Source: Ignavibacteriales bacterium (GTDB lineage Bacteria; Bacteroidota; Ignavibacteria; Ignavibacteriales; Ignavibacteriaceae). Taken from it: a stretch of 37,190 bases of DNA. Both the position numbers and the translations under genes were made by a program. The notes beneath the pieces were generated by a model. The model searched no databases. It saw only the letters and a program-made list of their open reading frames with translations, and was not told the origin of the DNA. Location: assembly GCA_003141435.1 (NCBI GenBank), contig PLLW01000077.1:13810-50999 (forward strand), in the 5' to 3' direction. Below, piece by piece: positions 9,052 through 18,393 of the stretch (position 1 is the first letter of the stretch; every line of letters begins with the position of its first letter).

Positions 9052-11097
9052 TTAAAATGCAGCCGAGGGAGGGGCTGGTTCATCCGGACTACCTGCATTC
9101 TTTAAGGGAACACGGACCAAGACAAATCCAATTACGATAAAGACTACTAAACTTACCAGGAATGAAGGCTCCACAAAAATTATCGGAGTCTTCAATTTCA
9201 TGATGACCAGGAAGGCAAACAGAAGCCCAATCAGGGCCTCTCCCGCAATTAAACCCGACGCAAGCAGAACACCATTGTTCTCGCTCCTGACTTTCTGGGC
9301 TTCATTGAAATTCTTTTTAGCTGCTCTTTTATCCAAGAGTCCCTTTATTAATCCGCCTATGAAAATTGCAAAAGATGTTTCAAGAGGCAGGTACATACCA
9401 ACGCAAACGAGCATCGGACTTTTTACCTTTAATAGAATCAAACCGATAGCCATAAGTATACCGACAATTATGAGAGGCCATGCCATATCTCCTCCAACAA
9501 TACCTTTTGCAAGTATTGCCATTAAACTTGCCTGAGGAGCAGGATAAGCTTTTCCTCCCAAGCCATTTTCACCAAGAATGAACTTTCCTCCAGTGGCTAT
9601 AATGTCCCCCTGATGTAAAATTAACAATGGGAAGAACATAACTGCAGCGGCAAGAACAATTCCGAACATATCTCCAACCTGCATCTTCCAGGGTGTACCA
9701 CCAAGAATATGTCCTACTTTAAGATCCTGGAGCATTTCACCGGCAACAGCCGCAGCAACACAGATAACAGCTGCAACTCCAAGGACAGCTGCAATTCCAG
9801 CAGCTCCTTTAACTCCCAGGGCAACCATTAAGATAGCAGCAATAATCAAAGTAGAAATAGTTAAACCACTAATGGGATTATTGCTTGAACCAATAAGACC
9901 AACCAGATAGCCTGAGACAGCCGCAAAAAAGAATCCTGCAATAACCATAACAATCGTAGCAACAAGAGCACCAATTACATCCTGAGCAAAGTAATTATAG
10001 ATAAAGAAAGTTGCTACAGAAGCGACCAGTATTCCAATAAAGACCCATTTAAAGTTCAAGTCCTTATCAGTTCTGATAACTGCAGCTGAATCTTCAGAAG
10101 CAGCTTTTTTTACATCGCCGATAGCTCTAGAAAGTCCTGCGCCAAGGCTTTTGCGCATCCTATACAAAGTAAAAGCGGCACTCATTAACATACCGCCGAT
10201 TGCAATAGGTCTTACAATAGTTCTCCATACCTGATAAGCTAAATCAATCCAAGTATTCTCTGTAATATTGGTAACTCCATTTTGTTGCAGAGAAGCGATC
10301 ATCTCAGGACCTAAAAAATATAAAAGCAACGGGACAAACAAACCCCAGGCTAATAACCCACCGGAAAAGTTCAAGGCAGAAAGGTTGGGACCGATAATAT
10401 AGCCAACTCCCATGTATGCGGGGCTAACTCCAGGAGTTGTTAATAGTGCTCCACCTCCAGCATTAACCGAAGAACCTCCGGCAAATGTAATTTTCTTTTG
10501 TGCGAATCCAATAAACTTTTCCCAGCTTGCAGCAAAGAACTGGATTTGTTTTAATATCTGGACCAAAGCACCTAAACCCATAGCCCAGAATAAAAATTTT
10601 GCTCCACTTTTCCCACTTCTACCAGCTTTATGAATTTCAGAGGCTGCTACTGATTCAGGGAAAGGCAATTCCTTATCTTCAACCATAACTCTGCGAAGAA
10701 TAGTAACAAACAAAATTCCGACAAAACCACCAACCAACATTATAGCTGTGGCTTCAAAATAGTGCTGTACTGTAAAGAAATCCTGCCAAACACCGGCAAT
10801 CAGAAACGCAGGGATAGTGAATATAGCACCAGCCGCAACTGCCTCTCCAATAGAACCAACTGTACGTGCAAAATTTTCTTCAAGTATAGAGCCTTTAAAT
10901 ATTCTCAGAATAGCCATACCAATTACCGCAGCCGGGTATGTTGCTGCTATTGTCATACCTGCTTTGAGGCCAAGATAGGCATTAGCTGCACCAAGAATTA
11001 CGCACATAACGAGACCAATTATTAGAGCCCGTATAGTGAATTCAGGCATATCAGAATTCGGAGAAACGAAAGGGACGAAGGGTTTTTGTTCTGCCAT
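9052..11097 (-). CDS. OPT-family oligopeptide transporter
   Basis: The 681-residue, very hydrophobic protein has about 14-16 membrane segments. It contains typical OPT stretches: FTIRALIIGLVMCVILGAAN near the start, an N-terminal YLGLKAGMTIAATYPAAVIG loop, GGFVGILFVTILRR, and a late MAIGLILLKVKSPMLVCVGMY. Prokaryotic OPT proteins import oligopeptides, or in some lineages metal chelates, driven by protons. The ATG at 11097 has AAGGAG 6 bases upstream, so the upstream TTG at 11112 is not used. The PqqD-like and dipeptidase genes follow downstream on the same strand, which favours peptide uptake. Confidence 0.9.
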   Translation of the reverse strand: MAEQKPFVPFVSPNSDMPEFTIRALIIGLVMCVILGAANAYLGLKAGMTIAATYPAAVIGMAILRIFKGSILEENFARTVGSIGEAVAAGAIFTIPAFLIAGVWQDFFTVQHYFEATAIMLVGGFVGILFVTILRRVMVEDKELPFPESVAASEIHKAGRSGKSGAKFLFWAMGLGALVQILKQIQFFAASWEKFIGFAQKKITFAGGSSVNAGGGALLTTPGVSPAYMGVGYIIGPNLSALNFSGGLLAWGLFVPLLLYFLGPEMIASLQQNGVTNITENTWIDLAYQVWRTIVRPIAIGGMLMSAAFTLYRMRKSLGAGLSRAIGDVKKAASEDSAAVIRTDKDLNFKWVFIGILVASVATFFIYNYFAQDVIGALVATIVMVIAGFFFAAVSGYLVGLIGSSNNPISGLTISTLIIAAILMVALGVKGAAGIAAVLGVAAVICVAAAVAGEMLQDLKVGHILGGTPWKMQVGDMFGIVLAAAVMFFPLLILHQGDIIATGGKFILGENGLGGKAYPAPQASLMAILAKGIVGGDMAWPLIIVGILMAIGLILLKVKSPMLVCVGMYLPLETSFAIFIGGLIKGLLDKRAAKKNFNEAQKVRSENNGVLLASGLIAGEALIGLLFAFLVIMKLKTPIIFVEPSFLVSLVVFIVIGFVLVRVPLKNAGSPDEPAPPSAAF

Positions 11098-11239
11098 AAA
11101 GATCTCCTTCAAGGTGAAATATTAAATAAGGAATACGAAACTACATTATTAAAATTATTGATCAAATATAAAAAGTATTTTTTGAATTGTTCAATATATT
11201 TTTTTGAAAATATGCTTTTTATAGGCATTTTAGGTTAAG

Positions 11240-12010
11240 ATGAAATTAAAAGAAAAACTCGAAATTCATTATAAGGCATTTGATAAATCCCAGATATCCC
11301 CTGACCCACTGGAGATATTGCATGTATTTGAATCTGATCTGAATAAAGAGGCTTTAGGATTGATTTCTTCCATTTTTGCTTATGGGAATATTAAACAGAT
11401 TATAAAAGGCCAGGAGAGGATACTAATTGCTACCGGTTATTATCCGCATAAATTTATTCTTAATCTAAGCCATAAAGATGAAAATAAATTGAGGTTAATA
11501 ACACACAGGTTTTATACAGGAGATGACACAGTGCAGCTTTTCAGAGCGCTAAGTCATATTTATAATGAGTATGGATCAATTAAAGAATATTTTCTCAGGT
11601 ATTATGATGCAAAAGAGAAGAACCTAAAAAATGCGATTGAAGGATTTTCACTCTCTTTAATTGAGTACTTTAGGCAAAAAAATGCATTAACACACGGAAC
11701 AAGATTCATGTTCCCTTTACCTTCGGCAGGAAGCGCATGTAAAAGAATGAACTTATTTCTCAGGTGGATGGTAAGGAAGGATGAACTCGATTTCGGTATA
11801 TGGAATGAGATCTCCCCTGCCAAACTGGTTATCCCGGTCGATACACATATAGCAAGAATCTGCAAGAAATTAAAATTAACACAGCTTAATAATGTAAGCT
11901 GGAAGATGGCAGAAGAAATAACTAATAACCTTAGGAAATTTGATCCTAATGACCCGGTGAAATACGATTTCGCAATTTGTCATATAGGAATGAGAAAGAT
12001 GAAGTTTTGA
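11240..12010 (+). CDS. TIGR02757/DUF2400 family protein
   Basis: The 256-residue protein shows the family hallmarks. There is an N-terminal DPLEILHVF...EALGLISSIFAYGNIKQI segment, then SAGSACKRMNLFLRWMVRKD followed by IPVDTHIARICKKLKL and a DPNDPVKYDFAICHIG tail. The family adopts a helix-hairpin-helix DNA-glycosylase-like fold, but its biochemical role is unknown to me. It is common in Bacteroidota. It is the only plus-strand gene in this part, divergent from the OPT transporter across a 142-bp AT-rich gap that must carry both promoters. Length is normal and no frameshift is seen. Confidence 0.85.
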   Translation: MKLKEKLEIHYKAFDKSQISPDPLEILHVFESDLNKEALGLISSIFAYGNIKQIIKGQERILIATGYYPHKFILNLSHKDENKLRLITHRFYTGDDTVQLFRALSHIYNEYGSIKEYFLRYYDAKEKNLKNAIEGFSLSLIEYFRQKNALTHGTRFMFPLPSAGSACKRMNLFLRWMVRKDELDFGIWNEISPAKLVIPVDTHIARICKKLKLTQLNNVSWKMAEEITNNLRKFDPNDPVKYDFAICHIGMRKMKF

Positions 12011-12024
12011 TTTCAAATAATTAT

Positions 12025-12060
12025 TAGACGTTCGGGGTTTAGGAAAACCCAGGAGGTCTA
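12025..12060. terminator. Two-step hairpin between convergent genes
   Basis: An outer TAGAC/GTCTA pair (12025-12029 with 12056-12060) encloses an inner GGGTTT/AAACCC stem (12035-12040 with 12045-12050) and a 4-base loop. It lies in the short gap between the stops of the convergent DUF2400 and FAD-protein genes. That is the expected place for a bidirectional terminator. There is no strong T-run, so the call is tentative. Confidence 0.4.
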
Positions 12061-12067
12061 TAGGATT

Positions 12068-13624
12068 CTATTTAGATATAAACTGAGCTACTGCATCGGC
12101 ACAATTTTCCCCATCAATTGCGGCGGATACAATTCCTCCGGCATATCCTGCTCCTTCCCCGGCAGGGAATAATCCTTCTACCGAAAGATTCATAAAAGAT
12201 TCTTTATTACGAAGAACCCTAACCGGAGAGCTTGTTCTACTTTCAACACCAATAATCTGAGCCTCTTCGCTATAATAATCTTTCATATACCCAGTGAAAA
12301 TACCAATACCTTTTTTTAAGCCATTCACGATAAATTCCGGCAAGGTTTCATGCAAAGGAGCTGAAGTTAAGCCAGGGATATACGAAGTTGGAGGTAAATC
12401 GACAGAGACCCGATCATTCATAAAATCAGTTAATCTTTGAGCAGGGGCTTTTTGTGTCCTATTTGCCAACTCAAATGCCATATGTTCCACTTCAATCTGT
12501 AGCTGCAGAGCAGAGAACGGATACATATTTTCATATTTTGCCCAATCTTTTTCATCTACGGAGACCACAAACCCTGCATTAGCAAAGGGGGAATCTCTTT
12601 GAGATAAAGACATTCCATTAACGACTATTTCGCCAGGAGCAGTTGCAGCAGGCACAATAATGCCTCCCGGACACATGCAAAAAGAATAAACACCTTTCCC
12701 ATCGACATTACATGCAAGATTATAACTTGCTGCCGGAAGATTTGGATTTTTGAATTCAGCATGATATTGAATTTTATTGATCAATTCCTGCGGATGTTCA
12801 ATTCTTACTCCCATAGCAAAGGATTTAGGTTCAAGCATGATATTATGTTTTTGATAAAGATAGAACATGTCCCTTGCTGAATGTCCAGTAGCGGCAATAA
12901 CTGCATCCGCAGTATATTCCTCCTTATCATTGATAATTACCCCTTCAATCTTTCCATTTTTAATTAAAAGATCAGTAACCTTAGAATTGAAATGAACCTC
13001 CCCCATGTTTTTCAAAACAGTTTCCCTGATATTCTGAATAATGCCGGGTAATTTATTGGAACCGACATGAGGATGAGAATCTACAAGAATATCGGGATCA
13101 GCGCCATGTTGAACCATAATATGCAGAATTTTTCTTGTGTCCCCTCTTTTAGTAGCTCTTGTATAAAGTTTTCCATCGCTATATGTACCTGCTCCACCTT
13201 CGCCGAAACAATAATTAGACTCCGGATTTACATTATCAAACTGCTGAATCTGGCGAAGATCCCTTCTCCTGGAACGAACATCTTTTCCTCGTTCGAATAC
13301 TATAGGCTTTATTCCAAGTTCAATGAGCCGTAAAGAAGCATACATACCAGAAGGACCGAAACCGACGATTATAACTTTTTTATTCCCCGATACAGGGAGA
13401 TATTTAATAACTCTTTCAGTTCCGGAAGGAGATTCGTTAATAAACACATTACAGGAAAGAATATATACAGGGAATTTCCCCCTAGCATCAATAGATCTTT
13501 TTTCTGGTACCACTGCAGTAATTTCAGAGATGTCTCTCCCCAGTTTCTTTGCGGCCGAACTATAAAGGAACTCTTTATCATTTATAGAAGTGGGGGGTAT
13601 TACTAAATCGGTTTTTGTTATCAT
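12068..13624 (-). CDS. FAD-dependent oxidoreductase, COG2509-like
   Basis: After an 80-residue N-terminal domain comes a dinucleotide-binding motif, G88-F-G90-P-S-G93. A family-specific block follows (NYCFGEGGAGTYSDGKLYTR), then AATGHSARDMFYLYQKHNIMLEPKSFAMGVRIEHPQ. A C-terminal GEGAGYAGGIVSAAIDG closes the FAD site. These match the uncharacterised FAD-dependent dehydrogenases of COG2509, 518 residues being normal. The electron acceptor and substrate are unknown. The ATG follows GAGGACGG. The SDR-like gene lies 43 bp upstream on the same strand. Confidence 0.87.
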   Translation of the reverse strand: MITKTDLVIPPTSINDKEFLYSSAAKKLGRDISEITAVVPEKRSIDARGKFPVYILSCNVFINESPSGTERVIKYLPVSGNKKVIIVGFGPSGMYASLRLIELGIKPIVFERGKDVRSRRRDLRQIQQFDNVNPESNYCFGEGGAGTYSDGKLYTRATKRGDTRKILHIMVQHGADPDILVDSHPHVGSNKLPGIIQNIRETVLKNMGEVHFNSKVTDLLIKNGKIEGVIINDKEEYTADAVIAATGHSARDMFYLYQKHNIMLEPKSFAMGVRIEHPQELINKIQYHAEFKNPNLPAASYNLACNVDGKGVYSFCMCPGGIIVPAATAPGEIVVNGMSLSQRDSPFANAGFVVSVDEKDWAKYENMYPFSALQLQIEVEHMAFELANRTQKAPAQRLTDFMNDRVSVDLPPTSYIPGLTSAPLHETLPEFIVNGLKKGIGIFTGYMKDYYSEEAQIIGVESRTSSPVRVLRNKESFMNLSVEGLFPAGEGAGYAGGIVSAAIDGENCADAVAQFISK

Positions 13625-13667
13625 ATTCCGTCCTCTATTTGGAGGAAAAATTAAGGAAATAAGTTAA

Positions 13668-14459
13668 TTAATATAAACCTTTTACAAGACCACCATCCAC
13701 ATGGATAGTATTGCCAGTCAGATAACCGGCTTGAACCGAAGCAAGATAAACAGCCAAGGAAGCAATTTCTTCAGGGCGGGCAAGACGGTTCATAGGAATT
13801 TCCCTGCTCATATCAGAAAGAATTTCTTCATGGGATCTTCCGGATGTTTTAGATCTAATAACCGCAAGTTCGTACAACCTATTAGTTAAAGTATAACCCG
13901 GAGCAATGTTGTTTACAGTAACAGAATACTTAGCAATTTCATTACTTAAAGTTTTGGCAAATCCAACTATACCGTTCCTTAATGAATTAGAAAGGATAAG
14001 GTTCTCGATAGGCTGTTTAACGCTAACCGAAGTAATATTTATTATCCTACCCCATTCCCTGCTCATCATACCCGGAACAACGAGATTGCAAAATCTTACG
14101 ACACTAAGGAGTACCTGTTCAAATGCATCCCGCCATTTTTCATCATCAATTTCGAGGAAAGATCCAGTAGGAGGTCCGCCACAGTTATTAACGAGAATAT
14201 CTATTCTGCCCAGATTATTATTCACTATATCAATTGTATTTTCAATATCCCGAGCTTTAGAAAGATCACACAAGCACCAAATCACTTCATTACCATATTT
14301 TTTCTTTATTTCGAGGGAAGTATTGATAAGATCTTCTTTTGTCCTGGAGCAGATAGCAACATTACAACCTTCGGCAGCAAACTGTTCAGCTATAGCTTTT
14401 CCTATACCTTTGCTTGAAGCAGTAACAAGAACATTTTTATTTTTAATACCAAAATTCAT
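13668..14459 (-). CDS. Atypical SDR-fold protein (beta-ketoacyl reductase-like) lacking catalytic Tyr/Lys
   Basis: The Rossmann fold of short-chain dehydrogenases is evident: VLVTASSKGIG (residues 10-20), D65-L-S, N91-N-C-G-G and the C-terminal LARPEEIASLAVYLAS..YLTGNTIHVDGG. However the glycine motif reads TASSKGIG instead of TGxxxGIG. Where YxxxK is expected after the active-site Ser (about S144), the sequence has S157-N-S-L-R161. A related BKR-like SDR subgroup is known to deviate at the same sites. Classical ketone reduction is therefore doubtful and the substrate is unknown. AGGAGG lies 5 bases before the ATG. Confidence 0.85.
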   Translation of the reverse strand: MNFGIKNKNVLVTASSKGIGKAIAEQFAAEGCNVAICSRTKEDLINTSLEIKKKYGNEVIWCLCDLSKARDIENTIDIVNNNLGRIDILVNNCGGPPTGSFLEIDDEKWRDAFEQVLLSVVRFCNLVVPGMMSREWGRIINITSVSVKQPIENLILSNSLRNGIVGFAKTLSNEIAKYSVTVNNIAPGYTLTNRLYELAVIRSKTSGRSHEEILSDMSREIPMNRLARPEEIASLAVYLASVQAGYLTGNTIHVDGGLVKGLY

Positions 14460-14532
14460 TTTTCCTCCTACCAGCGAATATTATTATTGAAGAAAGAACA
14501 ACTGAAATGATAGCTTAAAATAAACGAAAGAC

Positions 14533-15306
14533 TTATTTAGAAAGTCCACGCCTGCTTTTCCCTATAAAGTTAATAACTTCAGCAACTTCATTCTCTAACT
14601 TAAACTCATTTTTAATTTTATCAACTGCCTGAGAAACATTTAAACCTGAATTATATAACAGAGCATATATTGTTTTAAGTATAGAGATAGCTTCACTTGA
14701 AAACCCTCTTCTTCTTAACCCAATAACATTCAAGCCTTCATAATATAATGGATTACCTGAAAACAGAGTGTACGGCGGAACATCTTTGGTAACCATAGAA
14801 TGGGCACCTATCATACTATATTTTCCAACAGAGACAAACTGATGAACACCAACAAGCCCTCCGAGGATAACATAATCCTCCAGGTGGACATGGCCTCCTA
14901 AAGCCACAGAATTAGCAATAATGCAGCTGTTGCCGACCCTGCCATCATGCCCCAGATGAGAATACGCCATAAAAAGACAATTATTACCAATAACAGTTTT
15001 ATTAGTAGCATGAGTTCCCCTGCTTACAGATACACATTCTCTGAAAGTATTATCATTTCCAATAAAAACCTCAGAGAACCCCCCATCGAATTTAATATCC
15101 TGTGGGAGAGCACTAATAACGGCTCCGGGGTAGAATATATTATTTTCCCCGATCCTAGCACCGTTAAATACAGAGACACCATTATATAACTTACAACCTT
15201 TCATTATTTTAACATCATCATCAATAACACAGAAAGGACCTATTTCAACATCGATATCTATTTCGGATTTAGGACTAATAATTGAAGTGGGATGTATTTT
15301 AGTCAT
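14533..15306 (-). CDS. lpxA: UDP-N-acetylglucosamine acyltransferase
   Basis: LpxA transfers a hydroxyacyl chain from ACP to UDP-GlcNAc, the first step of lipid A synthesis in the cytoplasm. The 257 residues show the left-handed beta-helix hexapeptide repeats (IGPFCVIDDDV, IGENNIFYPGAVI, IGNDNTFRECVSV, VGNSCIIANSVALGGHV). The active-site region AYSHLGHDG has H117 and H120 equivalent to the two histidines of the E. coli enzyme. The C-terminal helical domain (GLNVIGLRRRGFSSEAI) is typical. The usual lpx neighbours (lpxD, lpxC, fabZ) are absent. It lies 15 bp downstream of ackA, so the two may be co-transcribed. Confidence 0.93.
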   Translation of the reverse strand: MTKIHPTSIISPKSEIDIDVEIGPFCVIDDDVKIMKGCKLYNGVSVFNGARIGENNIFYPGAVISALPQDIKFDGGFSEVFIGNDNTFRECVSVSRGTHATNKTVIGNNCLFMAYSHLGHDGRVGNSCIIANSVALGGHVHLEDYVILGGLVGVHQFVSVGKYSMIGAHSMVTKDVPPYTLFSGNPLYYEGLNVIGLRRRGFSSEAISILKTIYALLYNSGLNVSQAVDKIKNEFKLENEVAEVINFIGKSRRGLSK

Positions 15307-15321
15307 ACTTTATATTCTTAA

Positions 15322-16539
15322 TTATTTAACTGAATCTTTATTTACAAGCATCTCTTCAACAATTGTGTTTGTATCCAAAGCAATCAGAAGTTCCTCATTT
15401 GTAGGGATGCGCATGACAGTTACTTTAGAACCTTTAGGAGAAATAACGAATTCCTTTGTCCTATTCTTTTCAGGATCAATGCTGATGCCCATGAAATCCA
15501 TATCTTTACATACTTCTGCCCTAACATCCGGAGAATTTTCACCTATACCGCCGGTAAAAACGATTGCATCAGTTCCATTCATAGCAGCAGCATAAGCGCC
15601 AAGATATTTTTTAATTCTGTAACAGAATATATCAAAGGCATACTGTGATCTTTTATGTGCTTCTTTTACAGAAGCAATAATTTCGCGCATATCACTTGAT
15701 TCACCGCTAATACCTATGAGACCGCTATGTTTATTTAAGAGAGTTTGAGCTTCGCCGAGTGATAGTCCTTCTTTTCCCATTATATAAAGAATTACCGAAG
15801 GATCAATATCACCACTTCTTGTCCCCATAAGCAATCCCTCAAGTGGAGTAAAGCCCATTGTAGTATCGACCGACCTTCCATTATTCACAGCAGCCATACT
15901 GCAACCATTACCCAAATGCATAGTAATTATTTTTAATTCATCTTTCGGTTTTCCTAAAATCTCCGCTGCTTTATTAGTAACATAAAGATGAGATGTACCG
16001 TGGAACCCATACCTTCTGATTTTATATTTTTTATATAGTTCATAGGGGATGCCATAAAGAAAAGCCTTTGGAGGCATTTTAACATGAAAGGCAGTATCAA
16101 ATACAGCGCATTGCGGAGTACCCGGAAGAATTCTTTTACAAGCCTGGATACCTTTTATATTAGAAGGATTATGCAGAGGAGCGAGTTCAATATTATCCTG
16201 CAATACCTGCATGACCTCATCATTGATCAATGCTGAGGCAGAAAATGTTTCACCACCATGCACGACCCTATGTCCAACAGCTTCAATATCGCGCTTATCA
16301 TCGATTACGCCATGGTTCTTACTAAGCATTACACCAAGCACATATTCAATCGCAATTGTATGATCTAATATTTCACCAACAATTTTTATTTCATCACCAT
16401 CATACCTTGTATGGGAAAGGACTGCACCACTCATACCGATCCTCTCAACGACACCTTTTGCAAGAGCGGTTTGCGTATTAGTATCATAGAACTGGTATTT
16501 AATTGAAGAGCTACCGCAATTTAGAACTAACACTTTCAT
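15322..16539 (-). CDS. ackA: Acetate kinase
   Basis: The 405-residue protein interconverts acetyl phosphate plus ADP with acetate plus ATP. It starts MKVLVLNCGSSSIKYQFYDT and carries HRVVHGGE, the catalytic-region TAFHVKMPPKAFLYGIPYEL, RRYGFHGTSH, HLGNGCSMAAV, MGFTPLEGLLMGTRSGDIDP and FTGGIGENSPDVR, all AckA signatures. The ATG at 16539 has AAGGAGGGG upstream; ten more upstream codons open in frame lie in the ribosome site and are not used. The gene starts 1 bp after the stop of the 3-hydroxyacyl-CoA dehydrogenase, so both are surely one operon. No phosphotransacetylase is present. Confidence 0.94.
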   Translation of the reverse strand: MKVLVLNCGSSSIKYQFYDTNTQTALAKGVVERIGMSGAVLSHTRYDGDEIKIVGEILDHTIAIEYVLGVMLSKNHGVIDDKRDIEAVGHRVVHGGETFSASALINDEVMQVLQDNIELAPLHNPSNIKGIQACKRILPGTPQCAVFDTAFHVKMPPKAFLYGIPYELYKKYKIRRYGFHGTSHLYVTNKAAEILGKPKDELKIITMHLGNGCSMAAVNNGRSVDTTMGFTPLEGLLMGTRSGDIDPSVILYIMGKEGLSLGEAQTLLNKHSGLIGISGESSDMREIIASVKEAHKRSQYAFDIFCYRIKKYLGAYAAAMNGTDAIVFTGGIGENSPDVRAEVCKDMDFMGISIDPEKNRTKEFVISPKGSKVTVMRIPTNEELLIALDTNTIVEEMLVNKDSVK

Positions 16540-16540
16540 A

Positions 16541-17497
16541 TTATATCCCCTCCTTTTCAGTACCGGCAATTATATTACCGTGTTCATCATATTTATAAAA
16601 TCCCTCACCAGTTTTCTTACCAAGTTTTCTTTCCCGCACAAGTTTTCTAAGAATTGGGCAAGCTCTATATCGTGGTTCGCCCAAGGTTTTCCATAAAGTT
16701 TCCATCCAGGCAAGGACTTCATCAAGTCCCATCATATCAGCCATTTCGAGAGGACCATTCTGGAAATTATATCCAAGTTTCATAGCTGTATCGATATCTT
16801 TTGCAGTAGCAACTCCCTCCATAAGGATATACATAGCTTCGTTGAGAAGAGGAACGATAGCACGAGTAGTAACAAAGCCAGGATATTCATAGACCTCAAC
16901 TGCTGTTTTTCCTATCCTTGCAGCAAATGCCTTTACAATCTCAACCGTTTCATTGGAAGTGTAGAGGCATTTTACCAATTCTACCAAAGGGATTTTGGGA
17001 ACAGGATTCAGGAAATGCATTCCGATTATTTTATCACGCCTATTAGTAACCTCTGCTATTTTAGTGAGGCTAAGAGTAGAGGTATTGGACACAATGATAG
17101 TGTCCTTACCGGCAAGTTTATCAAGTTTTCTGAATATCTCTTTCTTTAATTCAAAATCTTCATCGACAGCCTCAATAATGATATCCCTGCCTTTAACTTT
17201 TTCAATGTCGAGTTCCCAAGTAATCCTTCCCAGAACAGATTTCTTTTCGCTCCGAGTCATTGCCCATCTATTAATTTCCCTGTCAATATTTTCCGACAGG
17301 TCAGCTTTAGCATGATCGAGATGTTCCTTGTTCTTTTCAATTACCATTACATCAATACCGGCAGAAGCGATGGTCTGCGCTATGCCCTGACCCATAACAC
17401 CGGCACCAATAATTGCAACACACGGGATATGTTCAGTTCCCGGCATTTTCTCCATTTTAGTTAACAGATCTTCCAGTTTTAGATTTTCATCCTGCAT
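16541..17497 (-). CDS. 3-hydroxyacyl-CoA dehydrogenase (3-hydroxybutyryl-CoA dehydrogenase type)
   Basis: The enzyme oxidises 3-hydroxyacyl-CoA with NAD(P), or the reverse. The dinucleotide motif is G31-A-G33-V-M-G36. The catalytic His and Glu are H161 (GMHFLNPVPKIPLVELV) and E173, with N219 in LLNEAMYILMEG. The C-terminal domain ends GLDEVLAWMETLW...KKTGEGFYKY. At 318 residues it is about 35 longer than typical clostridial Hbd because of an N-terminal extension of about 25 residues; M15 or M18 are other possible starts. Pairing with ackA suggests a role in butyryl-CoA/acetate-type acyl metabolism, but thiolase and crotonase genes are absent here. Confidence 0.88.
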   Translation of the reverse strand: MQDENLKLEDLLTKMEKMPGTEHIPCVAIIGAGVMGQGIAQTIASAGIDVMVIEKNKEHLDHAKADLSENIDREINRWAMTRSEKKSVLGRITWELDIEKVKGRDIIIEAVDEDFELKKEIFRKLDKLAGKDTIIVSNTSTLSLTKIAEVTNRRDKIIGMHFLNPVPKIPLVELVKCLYTSNETVEIVKAFAARIGKTAVEVYEYPGFVTTRAIVPLLNEAMYILMEGVATAKDIDTAMKLGYNFQNGPLEMADMMGLDEVLAWMETLWKTLGEPRYRACPILRKLVRERKLGKKTGEGFYKYDEHGNIIAGTEKEGI

Positions 17498-17571
17498 TAT
17501 GAACCTATAATTTTTTCAAATATTGTTTGTAGTTAGTTATTTATTTTAACAGAGCAAACTTTTATAGCCAA

Positions 17572-18393
17572 TCAAAAATCTTTCTTCCTGAATATTACAA
17601 TGCTAAAGGCCAACATTAAAATTAAGAAAACCAGCGAAGTAAAAACAGGCTGAAAGCTTTCAATTTCTTTTCCAGCTGTTATATTAATCAAAAGGCTTCC
17701 CATCAATTCGGAAGTTTTGGGGACAATATAATAGCACGTTTTAATAATATTTTTAAGCAATCCGCTTTCTATTGCATCGAGGAACTTTTCTTTGGCATTG
17801 AGAAGCAAGGGGCTGAGAATCAGGAATGTGAAATAAGCCATCATCATGCCTAATACAGAACCCTGGGTCATTATTCCGAATAAAACAATCATAGAATAAA
17901 GGACGGCAAAAGTAAAAGTTATTACCAGAGAAATACTGAGAAAGGCGGGATCCCAGTAACCGAACTTCACAGAAATAATAAGCCACACTCCGAAAACCAG
18001 AAAGAATACGTTTATAAAGACAACGAGGAGACCGCCGAGATATTTGCCCAGGATAAGTTCAATTCTTGAAACCGGTTTTGATAAAAGCAAATCTATATTC
18101 CCCTTTTCCAGCATAGTAGGGATAAAAGAGGAAGAGGAAAAGATAGCCAGAAGAAGTCCTAATACAGCCAAAGGGGAAACGATCATCATCTCGAAAGAAG
18201 AAATAATTTGCTTCATCGTTATTGTAAGTCCCATAGGATTTACAGCCATAGTAAGCTTATCGACATTAATCAGACTGAAGATGATCAACTGAATTATAAG
18301 AACGACTGCAGAGATGCCCATAAAAAAGACAAATACTTTTTTAGACATTGCTTCGCGCAAAGTAGAAACAGCCATAATCCATATGTTTCTCAT
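17572..18393 (-). CDS. ABC-2 type transporter permease
   Basis: The 273-residue protein has about six membrane segments. An ordered pattern typical of ABC-2/NosY-like permeases is visible: an N-terminal IWIMAVSTLREAMSKKVFVFFMGISAVVLII, a periplasmic-facing loop, then SSSFIPTMLEKGNIDLLLSKPVSRIELILGKYLGG, which is the coupling-helix region. Its start overlaps the upstream ATPase stop by 4 bp, so the two form one transporter. The exported substrate is not evident; such pairs often move multidrug, lipid or copper-related substrates. It ends with a basic tail (IVIFRKKDF). Confidence 0.85.
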   Translation of the reverse strand: MRNIWIMAVSTLREAMSKKVFVFFMGISAVVLIIQLIIFSLINVDKLTMAVNPMGLTITMKQIISSFEMMIVSPLAVLGLLLAIFSSSSFIPTMLEKGNIDLLLSKPVSRIELILGKYLGGLLVVFINVFFLVFGVWLIISVKFGYWDPAFLSISLVITFTFAVLYSMIVLFGIMTQGSVLGMMMAYFTFLILSPLLLNAKEKFLDAIESGLLKNIIKTCYYIVPKTSELMGSLLINITAGKEIESFQPVFTSLVFLILMLAFSIVIFRKKDF

